A DNA stretch of 64,000 nt, from assembly GCA_035771165.1 (NCBI GenBank), contig JAWNZC010000122.1:1202001-1266000 (forward strand), written 5' to 3'. Shown in pieces: positions 35,041 through 46,278 of the stretch. The stretch comes from Paragorgia papillata. Lineage: Eukaryota; Cnidaria; Anthozoa; Scleralcyonacea; Coralliidae. Below the pieces are notes generated by a model. That model saw only the letters and a list, made by a program, of their open reading frames with translations. It was not told where the DNA came from and made no database searches. The position numbers were made by a program, and so were the translations under genes. Positions within the stretch are counted from its first letter, which is position 1. The number at the start of each line of letters is the position of its first letter.

Positions 35041-37966
35041 TCCCCCCTTAGGCATTGACCGATTGTGCTCGGCAACTTTTTAGCAACTTTTGGCTTTGGG
35101 AGCAACTTTTTTCATTTGTAGCAACCTCGAGCAATATTTGCCTTTCAGGGCAACTTTTTAGCGACTTTTAGCAAAAAATGGACAATTAGATAAGCCATAA
35201 TTAGAATTTTTGATAATAAAAACGATGTTTTGATGTTTACTTGATTATTTTTTGCACGAACCCACCATGTTGTCCCAGTGACCAGTGTCATGTATTACAT
35301 GTATGCACTACAGCACTATACTTATATGCTCAGTGTAACACTGACAGTGTTTAATATCGAATGTCGTTTTGCTTACTAGGGTTGCCTGTGCATGTGTTTA
35401 ACAATAAAAACAAAATGGCGTCCGGTCATTTCAGTTTTAGTAATTTAAATTGCTAATTTGATGCCATGGACGAATCACTTGACCTGTCCGACCGAGACGA
35501 CTTATCAGAAACAGAAAACGAAGATGTGGAGATTTCAGAGAACGAAGATGTGCCGGTAAAAGAAGTCCAAGATCCAATTTTGATAGCAAGAAATGCTGGT
35601 GCAAGTCTAAGTGCCCCAGCAAAAGCTGATATTGCACGTAAGCGAAAACTTCCTGTCAATAAAGGAAAATACAAGCAAAGGGAGAGTAAAGCTACTGCCA
35701 GTACGACTGCTTGGGATCGGTTGAAGGAATTTCCTAACCATCATTTTGCTGTGATCGACCGGAAATTGCGGTGCGACGCTTGCAGCGAAGAACTCTCTAT
35801 GAAGAAAAGTTCTATCCAAAAACATATAGAAAAGAAAGCACAAGAACGGATTATCTGATATTAGAAAGAACAAATCACACAACCAGACTATTATGGCATG
35901 CTTGCAAAGGAGAGATAAGAGAGAAAATACACCTGGGTCAACTTTGCCCGCGGATATGCGATTATTCCGCTTTGAGGTAGTCGAATCTTTTCTGAATGGT
36001 GGAATACCATTAGCGAAAACAGATTCCCTCCGACCGGTACTAGAGAAGCATGGCCATCGGTTAACCAGTAGCAGCCATCTGGCTCTACTTATTCCAGCAG
36101 TACTAGAAAAAGAAAAGGACAAGCTCCAGGAAGAACTCAAAGATGTGAAATAGGCAAGTGTGATCTTTGATGGTACAGCCAGATTGGGTGAAGCCCTTGT
36201 TATCGTAATCCGCTTTGTTCAGGAAAATTTTGTACCCACTCAGCGGCTCATACGCCTCGAAATTCTTGCGAAGGCGCTTAAAGGAGAAGAATTGGCTCAG
36301 AGACTAATGTCTTGCCTTGCTGTGGAGTATAAGCTTGGTCCGAATGTAGTTATTGGAGCTACGAGAGATGGTGCATCTGTTAATGGAGCTGCCTTGAGAC
36401 AGCTGATGTTCTTCTATCAAAATCTCTTTGATGTTGTGTGCTTCTCACACACTATAGACAATGTCGGCAATCATTTTCAATTTGGAATCCTTGACCTATT
36501 CACTCGCTATTGGATAGGCATGTTTTCCCATAGCTACAATGCACGCCTTGTCTGGAGAGAGAGAACGGGGCAGTCCATTCGTACGTTTAGCGACACACGT
36601 TGGTGGAGTAAATGGGAAGTACTTAACCAAGTGGTCAACTATTTTGGTTATGTGGAGCCATTCCTTCGTGAAAATGAGGAAATCTGTCCTGCTAATCGCC
36701 GACATCTGCTGGAGATATTTGATGATCCCCAAACCTGTCAAGATCTACGGTTGGAGCTAGCTGCCATTGTTGATGCAGGGGTTCATTTCGTTAAAGCAAC
36801 ATATTATTTGGAAGGAGATGGGCCACTCATTTTCTCCTGCTATGAGAAGCTTTCGGCTGTTGCCCGGGCCGTAGCAGTCGACAATTATCCCAACACCGTG
36901 GCTGTCGCCCGAGAAATTGCTAATGGAAATGCTGCGCTCTGCAGCCAGTTAATTGCACGGGCAAAAGCTTGTATCCAGCCGGGCCTTCAATTTTATCAGC
37001 AAAAGTTCAGTGGCCAGTTTTATGAAACTGTACGAGCGTTCAAAGCTGCACGTCTTTGCTGCCCTGTACAAGTGCAAAGCCTGAATCCGACAGCTGAATC
37101 ACTTCAAGAGTTCAGAAGTTTTCCCTTCATCAAAGACGACGCCAAAATAGCTAATTTGGCTGAAGAGTTATCTTTGTATCTGGCTGCAGCAGAAGGCGTC
37201 ACAGTGACTTGTGAGAATGACAAGTTGACATGGTGGGCAGCTCATGGAGACGCCCTTCCACACTGGTCCTCGCTCGTCAAAACACTGCTGTTGATCCAGC
37301 CAAGTTCTGCATCTGCAGAAAGGGCTTTCAGTCTCCTAACCAGTGCATTTTCCTCACAACAAGACAGAGCCCTTGAAGATTACCTTGAAGCTAGCGTTAT
37401 GCTGCAATACAATAATACAAAGAGGTCATAACTGCCTCAACTGGGTAACAGGATTGATTTTGTGTTGTATGCTGCTAAATGAACACCTATGTTATGTATA
37501 TATTACTTACCAATATACAATCTGTAGAATTAGTTCTGTTGTATTGGACTAATCTGGAAACAGTATGCCAGCAAGATAAAGTCAAATGAACAACTAGAAC
37601 TCCAGAAGTTTTGTTTCAAACTTTTCATTTTATTGGTTTCTAATAAACGTTTTGTAAATATACGCTAATGCGAAAGATTTATTAAAAATATTTTTATACA
37701 TTTGTTCAAATTTCAAGAAATTTATCTTTATAGGTATCATTTTTGCAATATTATTTTAAAATATAGAAACTTTTAATTAAGTATGCGTGAAAATATCGTG
37801 AAATTTGGGCGAGAATTAGGTGCAACACTTGAAGTTTACGTAGCAACTTTTTGTATTTTTTGCAACTTTTTAGCAACTTTTCGCATTTTACACAGCAACT
37901 TTTCGCATTTTACGCAGCAACTTTTCAGAAATTTACGAGCACAATCGGTCAATGCCTATCCCCCCT
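35041..37966 (+). mobile_element. Full-length hAT transposon with perfect TIRs and TSD
   Basis: The element is 35049-37958 (2910 bp). Its 23-bp terminal inverted repeats, starting TAGGCATTGACCG, are identical at both ends (35049-35071 and 37936-37958). It is flanked by the 8-bp duplication TCCCCCCT at 35041-35048 and 37959-37966. Subterminal repeats AGCAACTTTT occur in both ends (35073-35170 and 37840-37925), as expected of transposase-binding regions. The transposase is interrupted (separate entry). Confidence 0.96.
35466..37431 (+). pseudogene. hAT transposase with one frameshift and one stop
   Basis: It would cut and paste the element. Part 1 (35466-35858) starts with an acidic N-terminus and a BED-type zinc-finger-like segment (W..F..H...C..C at about residues 84-110). 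The reading frame then moves by one between about 35803 and 35858; a second open stretch continues in the new frame to a TAG at 36151-36153. The rest (to 37431) lies in the same frame as that second stretch. It includes an RNase-H-like core (IGATRDGASVNG, CFSHTIDNVGNHF) and the C-terminal hAT dimerisation motif (LTWWAAHGDALPHW, SSASAERAFSLL). Only two lesions are visible, so inactivation is recent or these are sequencing errors. An intron hiding them is not supported by good splice sites. Confidence 0.88.
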
Positions 37967-39650
37967 TCCCCCAAAGGAAAACAAAACAAAACGACTCCAA
38001 CTTAGAAATTTGGCCGCTGATCAGAAATTGAGTACCAGGACCCGCGCGGTCTTTTAGACAACATGGCCGACATAAGAAGCAGTGAGTGAGTGGAGGATTT
38101 GTTTCACCTTGGTTTTCACACAGAAACAACAGTTATGCCTCGTTTTTTTTTTTAAATATCTCGGAAGAACTAAGGTACGTAAGTTAGTTTCTACTAAAAC
38201 AATTAGATTATTTGCTCTCAATTTCTATAAAAATTGATTTGGGCTGAGCCGCTGAGCCCTCAACTGTAATTATATATTTTTATAGTAGAATAGAAATTTT
38301 GAACTCATAATCTTTGAATAATTTATATACATACGTATTCTGTAATAAACAAACAAATTTATTTCAAGCAGAAAGATTAAAAGTACATAAAGGATTAATA
38401 TTTGGAAGTATATTACAGAATATGCTTATATCAACTTCATTAATAATTCATAAGGAAAATTCAAAAGAACTTAATGTTTAATCAATATTTGTAAATACTG
38501 TTAAAACATTGATTAATAAAACATCAATGTTTTATCAGTTATAGGACACTAGTGGCTCAAATCCAGGGGGTACTCTGGCAATTTTTGGGTAGGGGTGTGC
38601 TGCTGTGACATCAAAATCCTGACCCAATAATCCAGACCTATTAAAAAGGCGATTTTTCATACTCTATCCCAGACCTAAACTAAAAAACATCAATACCCTA
38701 TCCCAGCACTGGTGTCACATCAGCATCCATACCCTATCTTAGACCAAAATATGCACCCTATTTCAGACCAAAATGGACACTTTGTATCAGGCGCGTCAAT
38801 CCTGGGGGGGGGGTGGGGGGGTGCCTATATAATTATCCCCACCCCCCACTTTTCGCTTCAAAAATTGAAATTAAAATGCCTAAATAATAATCTTTGATTC
38901 TTTTCCAGTATTTCTCTTTATGATATTAATGCAACACTTAGCCATGTGGTCTTAGTGCAAGTATACCGAACTCCGAATTTAAGACCTTTATATTTTGCTC
39001 AAAAGTGCCCTCAAAATGCAGGAAATGCTGTTTCAGAGACCCAAAATTCAAAGATTTCCCAGGGGGCATGCCCCCGGACCCCCTAGAATACTCGGGCTTC
39101 ACCCAGCTCGTCGCCCCACTTCCAGCAAGCGATTGTTGCCCTTGCTTTGTATACTCCATCCTGGGCACCAGAGCTCGAAAACTATACCCTATAGAGTGAC
39201 ACATACCCATATCCCTTATATAGGAGAATACCTCCCCCCCAGCTCAAATTCAGCTTTTTTTTAGTTAAAATTATCTTATCTAACCTTTCTTACAACTCTT
39301 AACATGAATAAAGTATTAATTATGTACACAATTAGAATTTGATAAGTACATGTAAGTTAAAATATTTGCTGCTGATCTTTATGGGCATTTACAATGACTC
39401 ACCTTGGTGGAAATGCTCAACATATAACAATTGACCCATCATATTTTAACTATTGCATAAAAGCTAATTTAATCAAGTGACATTCAAAGAATAAAAACTA
39501 AAGTGAAAAGAATGGGATTTGTATAATTTATAATTATTATACATAATGAAAGAAGATTTTTAAGACAAATATGTGACAGTATATCAAAAACATAATAAAA
39601 AAAGATGGCTGGCACTCTGATGGGATACAAATGATACTAGATCCAACCTA
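37967..39650. other. Intergenic repeats, no gene seen
   Basis: 38430-38540 is a partial repeat X. 38560-39240 carries CCTATCCCAGACC strings and a GGGGCATGCCCCCGGACCCC block, which looks like degraded retroelement 3' sequence. A short poly-G/C stretch lies at 38805-38850. Confidence 0.5.
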
Positions 39651-39954
39651 CCTCCATTAGTAATACCAAATGTTGTGTACCCTTTCTCCTTGATTTTTCT
39701 GGCACATCTATAGATCAATCCTTTCATGTACTTTCCCCAATCAGCAATGTCAGTAGATATTATTCCAGTAAAAAGATTACTTTGGGGGTTGACATCCATG
39801 ATAAGCTCATTTAAAGCACGCTTCTTGATATATTCACCGTAACAACTAATGTTGTGTAACTTAATTCGCATATACATCTGGAAAAACCCCGAAAATTTAT
39901 ATTTAAAAAATAGAAAATGGCCAAGTCCTATTTCACTTGGCCTTCTCCAACGTT

Positions 39955-40660
39955 GACCATGTACAGTTGCTCAGCTGGCAGAGCCTCAGACTAGTAAACC
40001 GAAAGTCACAGGTTTAACTCCCAGCAGTGCTGTAAAAGTTACATAATTTTTGTAACTAGTTTCAGTTACAGTTACAGCATTATAGAAAAGTAATTAGTTA
40101 CCGATAAAAGTTACAATGAAAAGAAAGTAACTAGTTGAAGTTACAAAGTAACTCCAAATGTTTTGTAACTAGTTACAAAGTTACATTTCTTTGTCCATGT
40201 TACTAGAATCAACAAAGAAATTACTGCTTTTTAGATGCCAGTACCATAATTATGTTTTTACAGCTAAATATAGTTATCACTAAGCAGAAATAGTAAAATT
40301 GTATATAATGTATCTTTATTATTATATCAAAACCATTTTTTATCAAGAAAGAATGACATCCTCAACTGAAAATCAGTAACTACTGTATACTAGTCACATT
40401 TTTGAACCAAATATTGTAACTAGTTACAGTTCTTTAAAAAGTAACTAGTTATAGTTACTTCTTCAAAAAGTAACTATAGTTATAGTTACAGTTACTTCTT
40501 CAGAAAAAGTAACTAGTTTCAGTTACAGTTACTTAAAAATGTAACTAGTTACTGTAACTAGTTACTTGTAACGAAGTTACTCACAGCACTGACTCCCAGC
40601 CATAGGAATTGAATTCCCAGTATGGTTTTGTTCACTCGGAGAACAACCTTAATCCTCATA
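39955..40660 (+). mobile_element. tRNA-like SINE split by the MITE copy 2
   Basis: The left part contains AGACTAGTAAACCGAAAGTC and AGGTTTAACTCCCAG. The right part resumes with ACTCCCAGCCATAGG and TTCACTCGGAGAACAAC. Joined, it parallels the tRNA-Thr-like SINE at 54.3 kb, showing the MITE landed inside an older SINE. Confidence 0.65.
40017..40599. mobile_element. hAT-type MITE (CAGTGCTGT ends), copy 2
   Basis: The element is 40025-40591 (567 bp), with the perfect 8-bp duplication ACTCCCAG at 40017-40024 and 40592-40599. The interior is collinear with copies 1 and 3, with small indels. Confidence 0.93.
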
Positions 40661-40680
40661 ATATACGTATAAAAAAATAA

Positions 40681-40738
<58 letters not shown>
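40681..40738. repeat. (TA)n microsatellite
   Basis: An uninterrupted TA run with a single phase slip. Confidence 0.95.
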
Positions 40739-40739
<1 letters not shown>

Positions 40740-40854
40740 AGCCACCGGTGAGGATTTACCTCACTTTCAAATTATCCTAAACTTAATTGCACCAGGTTAT
40801 CCCAGGTTGATAATCTTACCAAAATCTTACCCAGATTGAAATAAGATCATTTCA

Positions 40855-41170
40855 AGATTTTAAATAAGGTTTTGGCAAGATCTTGCAAGGAAAGTTCCAA
40901 GATCTGGCAAGATCTTGGCCAGAACTTATAGCGAGAACTTGGCAAGAACTTGGTAAGAAACTTGGCAAGCACTTGGCAAGAACTTGACGAGAACGTAGCG
41001 AGAACTTGGCAAGAACTTGGCAAGAACTTGGCAAGAACTTGGCAAGAACTTGGTGAGAACGTAGCGAGAACTTGGCAAGAACTTGGCAAGAACGTGGCAA
41101 GAACGTGGCAAGAACGTGGCAATTAGAACTTGGTAAAATCTTGGCAAGAACTTGCAAGATCTTACAAGAT
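40855..41170. repeat. Minisatellite of about 11-12 bp (AACTTGGCAAG)
   Basis: More than 20 units of AACTTGGCAAG with variants such as AACGTAGCGAG and AACGTGGCAAG. It lies between the two blocks of the gene fragment, in its intron if the gene is real. Confidence 0.92.
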
Positions 41171-41524
41171 CTTATGAATGTCAACTTGTATATATCAATA
41201 CATGGCATCTATTTCTTCTTATTTTTTATAAGTATAGGTTTGGTGACTGCAGTTTTGGCATTCTGAGCTTTAAAAAATGTCTTTTCTTATGTCTATTGTT
41301 TATCAATTATCAAACAGTGCAAATAGATTACAAGTTTACCTGTTGATATACGATAAACAAAGTTTATATATCGTTTTCCAATGCAAAAGTTGGAACTTTT
41401 TTTATAACTGCGGCACGGCTTGTAGCATTTGTTATATGCACTGCGAGGAACCACCATCCTTGAAGTATGTTGTGTCGCCATTAGCTCCGCTAAAACACTT
41501 ACCTTAACACAGAAAGATAGCTGA

Positions 41525-41735
41525 TTTATGTTCTGTTATGTTATATTATGTTATGTTATGTTATGTTATGTTATGTTATGTTATGTTATGTTATGTTATG
41601 TTATGTTATGTTATGTTATGTTATGTTATGTTATGTTATGTTATGTTATGTTATGTCATATATGTTATGTCATATATGTTATATGTTATGTTATGTTATG
41701 TTATGTTATGTTATGTTATGTTATGTTATTTTATT
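41525..41735. repeat. (TTATG)n pentanucleotide array
   Basis: About 40 units, with a short interruption near 41654-41685 (CATATATG). All three + frames are open because the unit has no in-frame stop. Confidence 0.97.
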
Positions 41736-41904
41736 AGCTAAATAAGGTTCCGGAGTTGTGTGAACACCTTCAAAGCGTCGTTAAATTATGACGGATTCGT
41801 GTGAACGTAACCACATTTTACCGTTTATTTTCTATACCGGACTCGTGTGAACGCAGTCTTAGACATGATGTGTGGAATCACCGTTTCTGCAATTGGCCAT
41901 AATA

Positions 41905-43110
41905 TTTCGTTAAAACTAACGTTTCGTTTCTAACTTAGTAGCATTTTTAGAGCAAATAATTAAATTATTTACAAGGATTGAGAATAATAGCTGATACAAA
42001 AATAGAGAGAGGATAATTATTGAGATGGAAGAAATGAGAAAATTAGGATCATGCACGCAGGACAAAAGGAAGCTAAAAAGGTGACAAAACATTTTTAAGT
42101 ATAGTTTGGACACACGCAGAGTGCCCTCTAGTAATGTGCTCAACTTCTTGAGTGTTTAACTAACGTCAGATGTTCTTTTATGATTGTAATTATACGCACG
42201 TACGACTTTATCGCCTGTAATCTAAAAGCTCCCTCACACTCAGTGAGTGGCCCCTCACACTCAGTAAGTGCAACTCAGTATGAGACTACACGCACTCTCC
42301 AACCATTCAATTGAATAGTGTTTAGAGAGTGAGTGTAGTCTCATCTGCAGTGAGGGTGAGTGGAGATCTCATTGAGTGTTGAGTTGCACTTATTGAGTGT
42401 GAAGGCCACTCCTTTTAGAAACAGGCGTATGTTTTATTTTCTAAATTCATGTTGTAGAATACTGTAAACCCTTTTACTCGCATTGTTGTTGTTGAATGAA
42501 AGGGCTAAAGTGATATCAACATGTCACAGTAATAATACGTTTTGTTTCTAACTTAGTAGCATTTCTAGAGCAAATAATTAAATTATTTACAAGGATTGAG
42601 ATTAATAGCTGATACAAAAATAGAGAGGGGATAATTACAGAGATGAAAGAAATGAGAAAATTAGGATCATGCACGCAGGACAAAGGGAAGCTAAACAGGT
42701 GACAAAACATTTTGAAGTAGTTTGGACACACGCAGAGTGTCCTCTGGAAATGTACTCAACTTGACCAAATATTTTGAAGTAGTTTGGACACACGCAGAGT
42801 GCCCTCGGGTAATGTACTCAACTTCTTGAGTGTTTAATTGACGTCAGATGTTCTTTTATAATTATTGAGATGAAAGAAATCAGATAATTAGGATCACGCA
42901 GGACAAAAGGAAGCTAAAAAGGTGACAAAACATTTTGAAGTAGTTTGGACACACGCAGAGTGTTCTCTAGTAATGTACTCAACTTCTTGAAAGTTTAACT
43001 GACGTCAGATGTTTTCTTATAATTGTATAATTATACGCACGTACAGTGTACGACTTTATGTATTTGCTAAATTCATGTTGTAGAATACTGTAAACCTTTT
43101 TACCCGCATT
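41905..43110. repeat. Local tandem duplication, about 3.5 units
   Basis: A unit running from TTTCTAACTTAGTAGCA through GATTGAGA.TAATAGCTGAT, GGATCATGCACGCAGGAC and GTTTGGACACACGCAGAGTG to AACTTCTTGAGTG occurs at 41925-42150 and 42540-42760. Shortened repeats of its second half are at 42765-42835 and 42850-43000. The first two units are about 95 percent alike by eye. Confidence 0.85.
42220..42420. repeat. Palindrome with CACTCAGTGAGTG motifs
   Basis: CACTCAGTAAGTGCAACTCA and GAGACTACACGCACTCTC at the left are mirrored at 42325-42415. It sits between the first two units of the tandem duplication. Confidence 0.7.
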
Positions 43111-43273
43111 GTTGTTGTTGGACAACTTTATCTTTCTACTCTGTCTAACGCAGACGATTAATTTTACGCGCTGGTGGGGAGACTTCTCGGAAAGTTATGC
43201 ATGAAGGGCTCAAAGTGATATCAACATGTCACAAACTGATTGTGGCTATTGTGGTTAGTTGCGACTGACTATA

Positions 43274-43458
43274 CAGTAGAACCTCGTTATCTCCAACTCG
43301 GTTATCTCGAAAACCTCGCCATTTCGAACAAGAGTTGATTTCCCTTCAACATATTTCTTCACTGTTTTACAGTATAAGTTATCCCGTTATCTCGAACTTT
43401 CGCTATCTCGAACTATTCTCTACCTCTCTTGAGGGTTCGAGATAGCGGGGTTCCACTG
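43274..43458. mobile_element. pogo/Tigger-type MITE, TA-flanked
   Basis: 185 bp with ends CAGTAGAACCTCGTTATCTC and the mirror of CAGTGGAACCCCGCTATCTC. TA lies on each side (43272-43273 and 43459-43460). The internal TATCTCGAA repeats are typical of this MITE type. Confidence 0.9.
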
Positions 43459-43659
43459 TATAAAGAACTTTGTTAACACATCTATAATTGTCTTTTCCGG
43501 ATAACTTTCTCACTAACCACAAGAAAGTACGAAAACATGCATGCACGAAGTCTCAAGATTACTCACATAATGCTTAATTCGTTTCCATTTTTCTTCCTTA
43601 ATTTTGCTTTTATCGAAGGTATAATCGAACGCAGAAGAAAGAACAGTTATAGTCTAGAC

Positions 43660-43701
43660 AGAACGTATATAGGAGTCTAACGTTTCGAGCGAAGGCCCTT
43701 C

Positions 43702-43745
<44 letters not shown>

Positions 43746-43750
43746 ATATA
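43660..43750 (-). mobile_element. Penelope-like end fragment plus (TA)n
   Basis: TCTAACGTTTCGAGCGAAGG CCCTTCG (split here) is the minus-strand hammerhead-side block found at 31.3 and 33.5 kb. The TA run 43707-43742 follows directly. Confidence 0.5.
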
Positions 43751-44161
43751 TGGATATAAATAGGTACATGTTTACAACATTTCAAAAAAAATTAGGTAAA
43801 TATTATAGGCCTCAAAATGCCTGTTATACATATATTGGTTGGCACATATATACTCAATATTTTCTGTTACAACATTTTTTATAACATTCAAGTAATTTTA
43901 TCGGCCTCAAAATGTCTGTCGTAGATTTTTTGTTTATAGCGTTGCTTTGTTGCTATGGCAGCAGTAGCAGGTGTTTATTTAACCAGGCGGTGTTGTTGTC
44001 ATTAGATTTATACATCTTACGTTGAAAGAGAATTTTCTTAATTGGTTTTGTTTTCGATTTACAAGGCGTTTACTTCAAGTCTAGCCTGATAGCTTCGTTT
44101 GTTTAGCTTATAAGATTTTCATTTGTGTATACGCTTAACTGGTTAACGTTGTGCAAAAACA

Positions 44162-44698
44162 ATGGAGGGATTCGTATATAATCATCACAACACAAGAAAA
44201 CAAAGAAATCAATTTGGAGTTATTCACGGTCTTCATACAGATGAGAAGAAAATCACGAACAACAAAAGACACAAAGACTATCTTCATGCAGCCTACCAAG
44301 CGCATGGTCAAAGCCAGCACAGAAAAGTGAAGATCCCTGTAAGTAAAATACCGAATACCAATCAACTTGAACCAGATGTAAGAATAAACATTTCCCACGT
44401 TCGCCAGATAATCTGCGAGGTTCTACGAAGAAGTCTCTGGGAGGAATCTTATGATGCAGATCGTTGTAATGTCCTTGCTATGATGTTGAGCGAGCAGATC
44501 AAGTCAGCTGTAAAATCATTGAATATTCCTCGTTACAAAATTATCTGTACTGTAACGGTTGGTTCGAAATCCGGACAGACATATCTCCAAGCAAGCCGGT
44601 GTTTATTAAATGAAGAGTTTGATAAAGTTATTTCGGAGACGTTTGAGAGTCCAAGTGTATTCGCAGTCGGTGTTGTTTATGCTTTGTACCAAGAGTAA
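44162..44698 (+). CDS. Tctex1-domain dynein light chain-like protein, single exon
   Basis: 178 residues, intronless. Tctex1-type light chains dimerise on dynein intermediate chains and link cargo or ciliary components. Residues 1-70 are basic and low in predicted structure; residues about 75-177 form the Tctex1 domain. Family-typical features are an opening helix (VRQIICEVLRRSL), YDADRCNVLAMMLSEQIKS, the beta strands YKIICTVTVGSK and GQTYLQASRCL, and the terminal strand FAVGVVYALYQE. A long N-terminal extension plus this domain resembles the TCTEX1D/DYNLT-type ciliary subgroup rather than canonical DYNLT1. The ATG at 44162 gives the full length; no upstream in-frame ATG. Lack of introns could reflect retroposition or simple loss; the frame is intact. 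Confidence 0.88.
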   Translation: MEGFVYNHHNTRKQRNQFGVIHGLHTDEKKITNNKRHKDYLHAAYQAHGQSQHRKVKIPVSKIPNTNQLEPDVRINISHVRQIICEVLRRSLWEESYDADRCNVLAMMLSEQIKSAVKSLNIPRYKIICTVTVGSKSGQTYLQASRCLLNEEFDKVISETFESPSVFAVGVVYALYQE

Positions 44699-44729
44699 TC
44701 TAACTTTTAAAGTGCATATCAGCAACACA

Positions 44730-45840
44730 TGTCGGTCAGCTTCTTAATCAATACATCAAATTGGGAAAATAAGAAAATTTCTATCACGAGAAGATATTGC
44801 ACGTCTTGTTCATGCTTTTATTTAATCTAAACTCGATTACTGTAATGGGGTGCTTCACGGTCTTCCTTCTTGTGAACTACAGAAGCTTCAAAGGGTACAA
44901 AACACTGCTGCCAGACCAGTTGTTAAAGAAAAGAAATCTGCGCATATCACACCGGTATTATTCAATCTTTATTGGCTTCCAGTAGAACAACGAATAACCT
45001 TAAAACTCCTCTTGGTGACCTATAAAGCCCTTAATCAGTGCTGTAAAAGTTACATAATTTTTGTAACTAGTTACAGTTAGTTACATCGTTAGAAAAGTAA
45101 CTAGTTACCGATAAAAGTTACAATGAAAAGAAAGTAGCTAGTTACAGTTGCAAAGTTACTTCAAAAATTTTGTAACTAGTTACAAAGTTACATTCCATTG
45201 TCCGTGTTACTAGAATCAACAAAGAAATTACTAGTTTTTAGATACCAGTACCAGAATTATGTTTTTACAGCTAAATGCCTAAATATAGTTGTCACTAAGC
45301 AGAAATAGTCAAATGTGTACATAATGTACCTTTATTATTATATCAAAACCATTTTTATCAAGACGGAATGACATCCTCAACTGAATATCAGTAACTATAC
45401 TAGTCACATTTTTGAACCAAATATTGTAACTAGTTACAGTTCTTTAAAAAGTAACTAGTTATAGTTACTTCTTCAAAACGTAACTAGTTATAGTTACAGT
45501 TACTTCTTCAGAAAAAGTAACTAGTTTCAGTTACAGTTACTTAAAAATGTAACTAGTTACTGTAACTAGTTACTTGTAACGAAGTTACTCACAGCACTGC
45601 CCTTAATGAGCTTTCCCCTACCTACATCACTGATCTTCGACGTTATTATATTCCTGTTTGCACTCTACGCTCCAGCAACTTCAACTTTTTAACTGTGCCT
45701 AGAACAAGAACAGAGAAATATGGCGACAAATCCTTCTCTTGTGCTGCTCCGAGACTCTGGAACTCCCTTCCTGATTTTATTAAACGAAGTTCAACACCTT
45801 TTTAAAATAGCTTTTACTGACTAATTAATTTTATGATTTT
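44730..45840 (+). pseudogene. CR1/L2-like LINE reverse transcriptase C-terminus
   Basis: The + strand encodes, in pieces, SKLDYCNGVLHGLP, LQRVQNTAAR, LYWLPVEQRITLKLL and TYKALNEL. After an inserted MITE it resumes with YIPVCTLRSS, LLTVPRTRT-like and CAAPRLWNSLPDFIKRS. This is the conserved post-RT tail of CR1/L2/jockey-type LINEs. At least one stop (about 44822) precedes the SKLDY block. A (TTA)n tail at 45890-45960 fits the 3' end. Confidence 0.85.
45028..45607. mobile_element. hAT-type MITE (CAGTGCTGT ends), copy 3, inside the LINE
   Basis: The element is 45036-45599 (564 bp), with the perfect 8-bp duplication CCCTTAAT at 45028-45035 and 45600-45607. Removing it and one duplication restores the LINE frame KALNEL exactly. 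Confidence 0.95.
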
Positions 45841-45889
45841 ATTGTAAAAAGCATTAAGACATTTGTATAATGCGTTTTTAAGAACTATA

Positions 45890-45894
45890 TTATT

Positions 45895-45961
<67 letters not shown>

Positions 45962-45962
45962 T
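45890..45962. repeat. (TTA)n microsatellite / LINE tail
   Basis: About 70 bp of ATT trinucleotide following the LINE fragment. Confidence 0.9.
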
Positions 45963-46278
45963 ATATTGTACAGTACAGAAATTAAGATATTTATATCTAC
46001 ATAAAATTTCTCACTGCGCGAAAATTCAGTTTATTCGCGCAAGTTTAAAAATGATATCAAGATTTGTGGGGTTTCTATATTTGTTCCTCTTTAAAACTTA
46101 TTTATTGATTTAATAAAGTATAGTTAATGTATACTTATTTAGTTATATATTTATTTACTCGCTGTTTAAAAACTGATGTGTTTTATTTTATTGTATTTAA
46201 CAATTAGACTATCAAATTCAATGATTTGTGATAGAAACTTGTAAATTTACAGAGGCGTAGGAAGATGTTTTGGGTTTT

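Larger units (their letters stand above)
39652..41489 (-). pseudogene. Fragment of an unrecognised Cys-containing gene, two exon-like blocks
   Basis: The block 39877-39652 has an AG acceptor and a GTAGGT donor and encodes 75 residues, including NISCYGEYIKKRALNE and CARKIKEKGYTTFGITNGG. The block 41489-41340 has an acceptor-like TTTTAG and a GTAAAC donor and encodes CYKPCRSYKKSSNFCIGKRY. That block appears to need a one-base shift just before NKC to join its N-terminal part (TYFKDGGSSQC), and its end phase (1) does not match the start phase (0) of the next block. I therefore read it as a decayed or incompletely assembled gene. The pattern of a Cys pair, then CxGKxxxNFVYRI, then KGYxxFGI resembles small extracellular modules common in cnidarian genomes, but I cannot name the family. 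Confidence 0.4.

Noticed and set aside
35607..36140. 177-codon minus frame
   Set aside because: Antisense shadow of the hAT transposase N-terminal region.
36160..37431. A domesticated hAT-derived host gene starting at 36160
   Set aside because: The frame begins just after a TAG inside a complete transposon with perfect TIRs and TSD, so it is a damaged transposase, not a domesticated gene.
40855..41170. Repeats resembling a CRISPR or a coding Ser/Cys-Gln repeat
   Set aside because: An 11-12 bp tandem repeat without spacers; open frames change with each indel.
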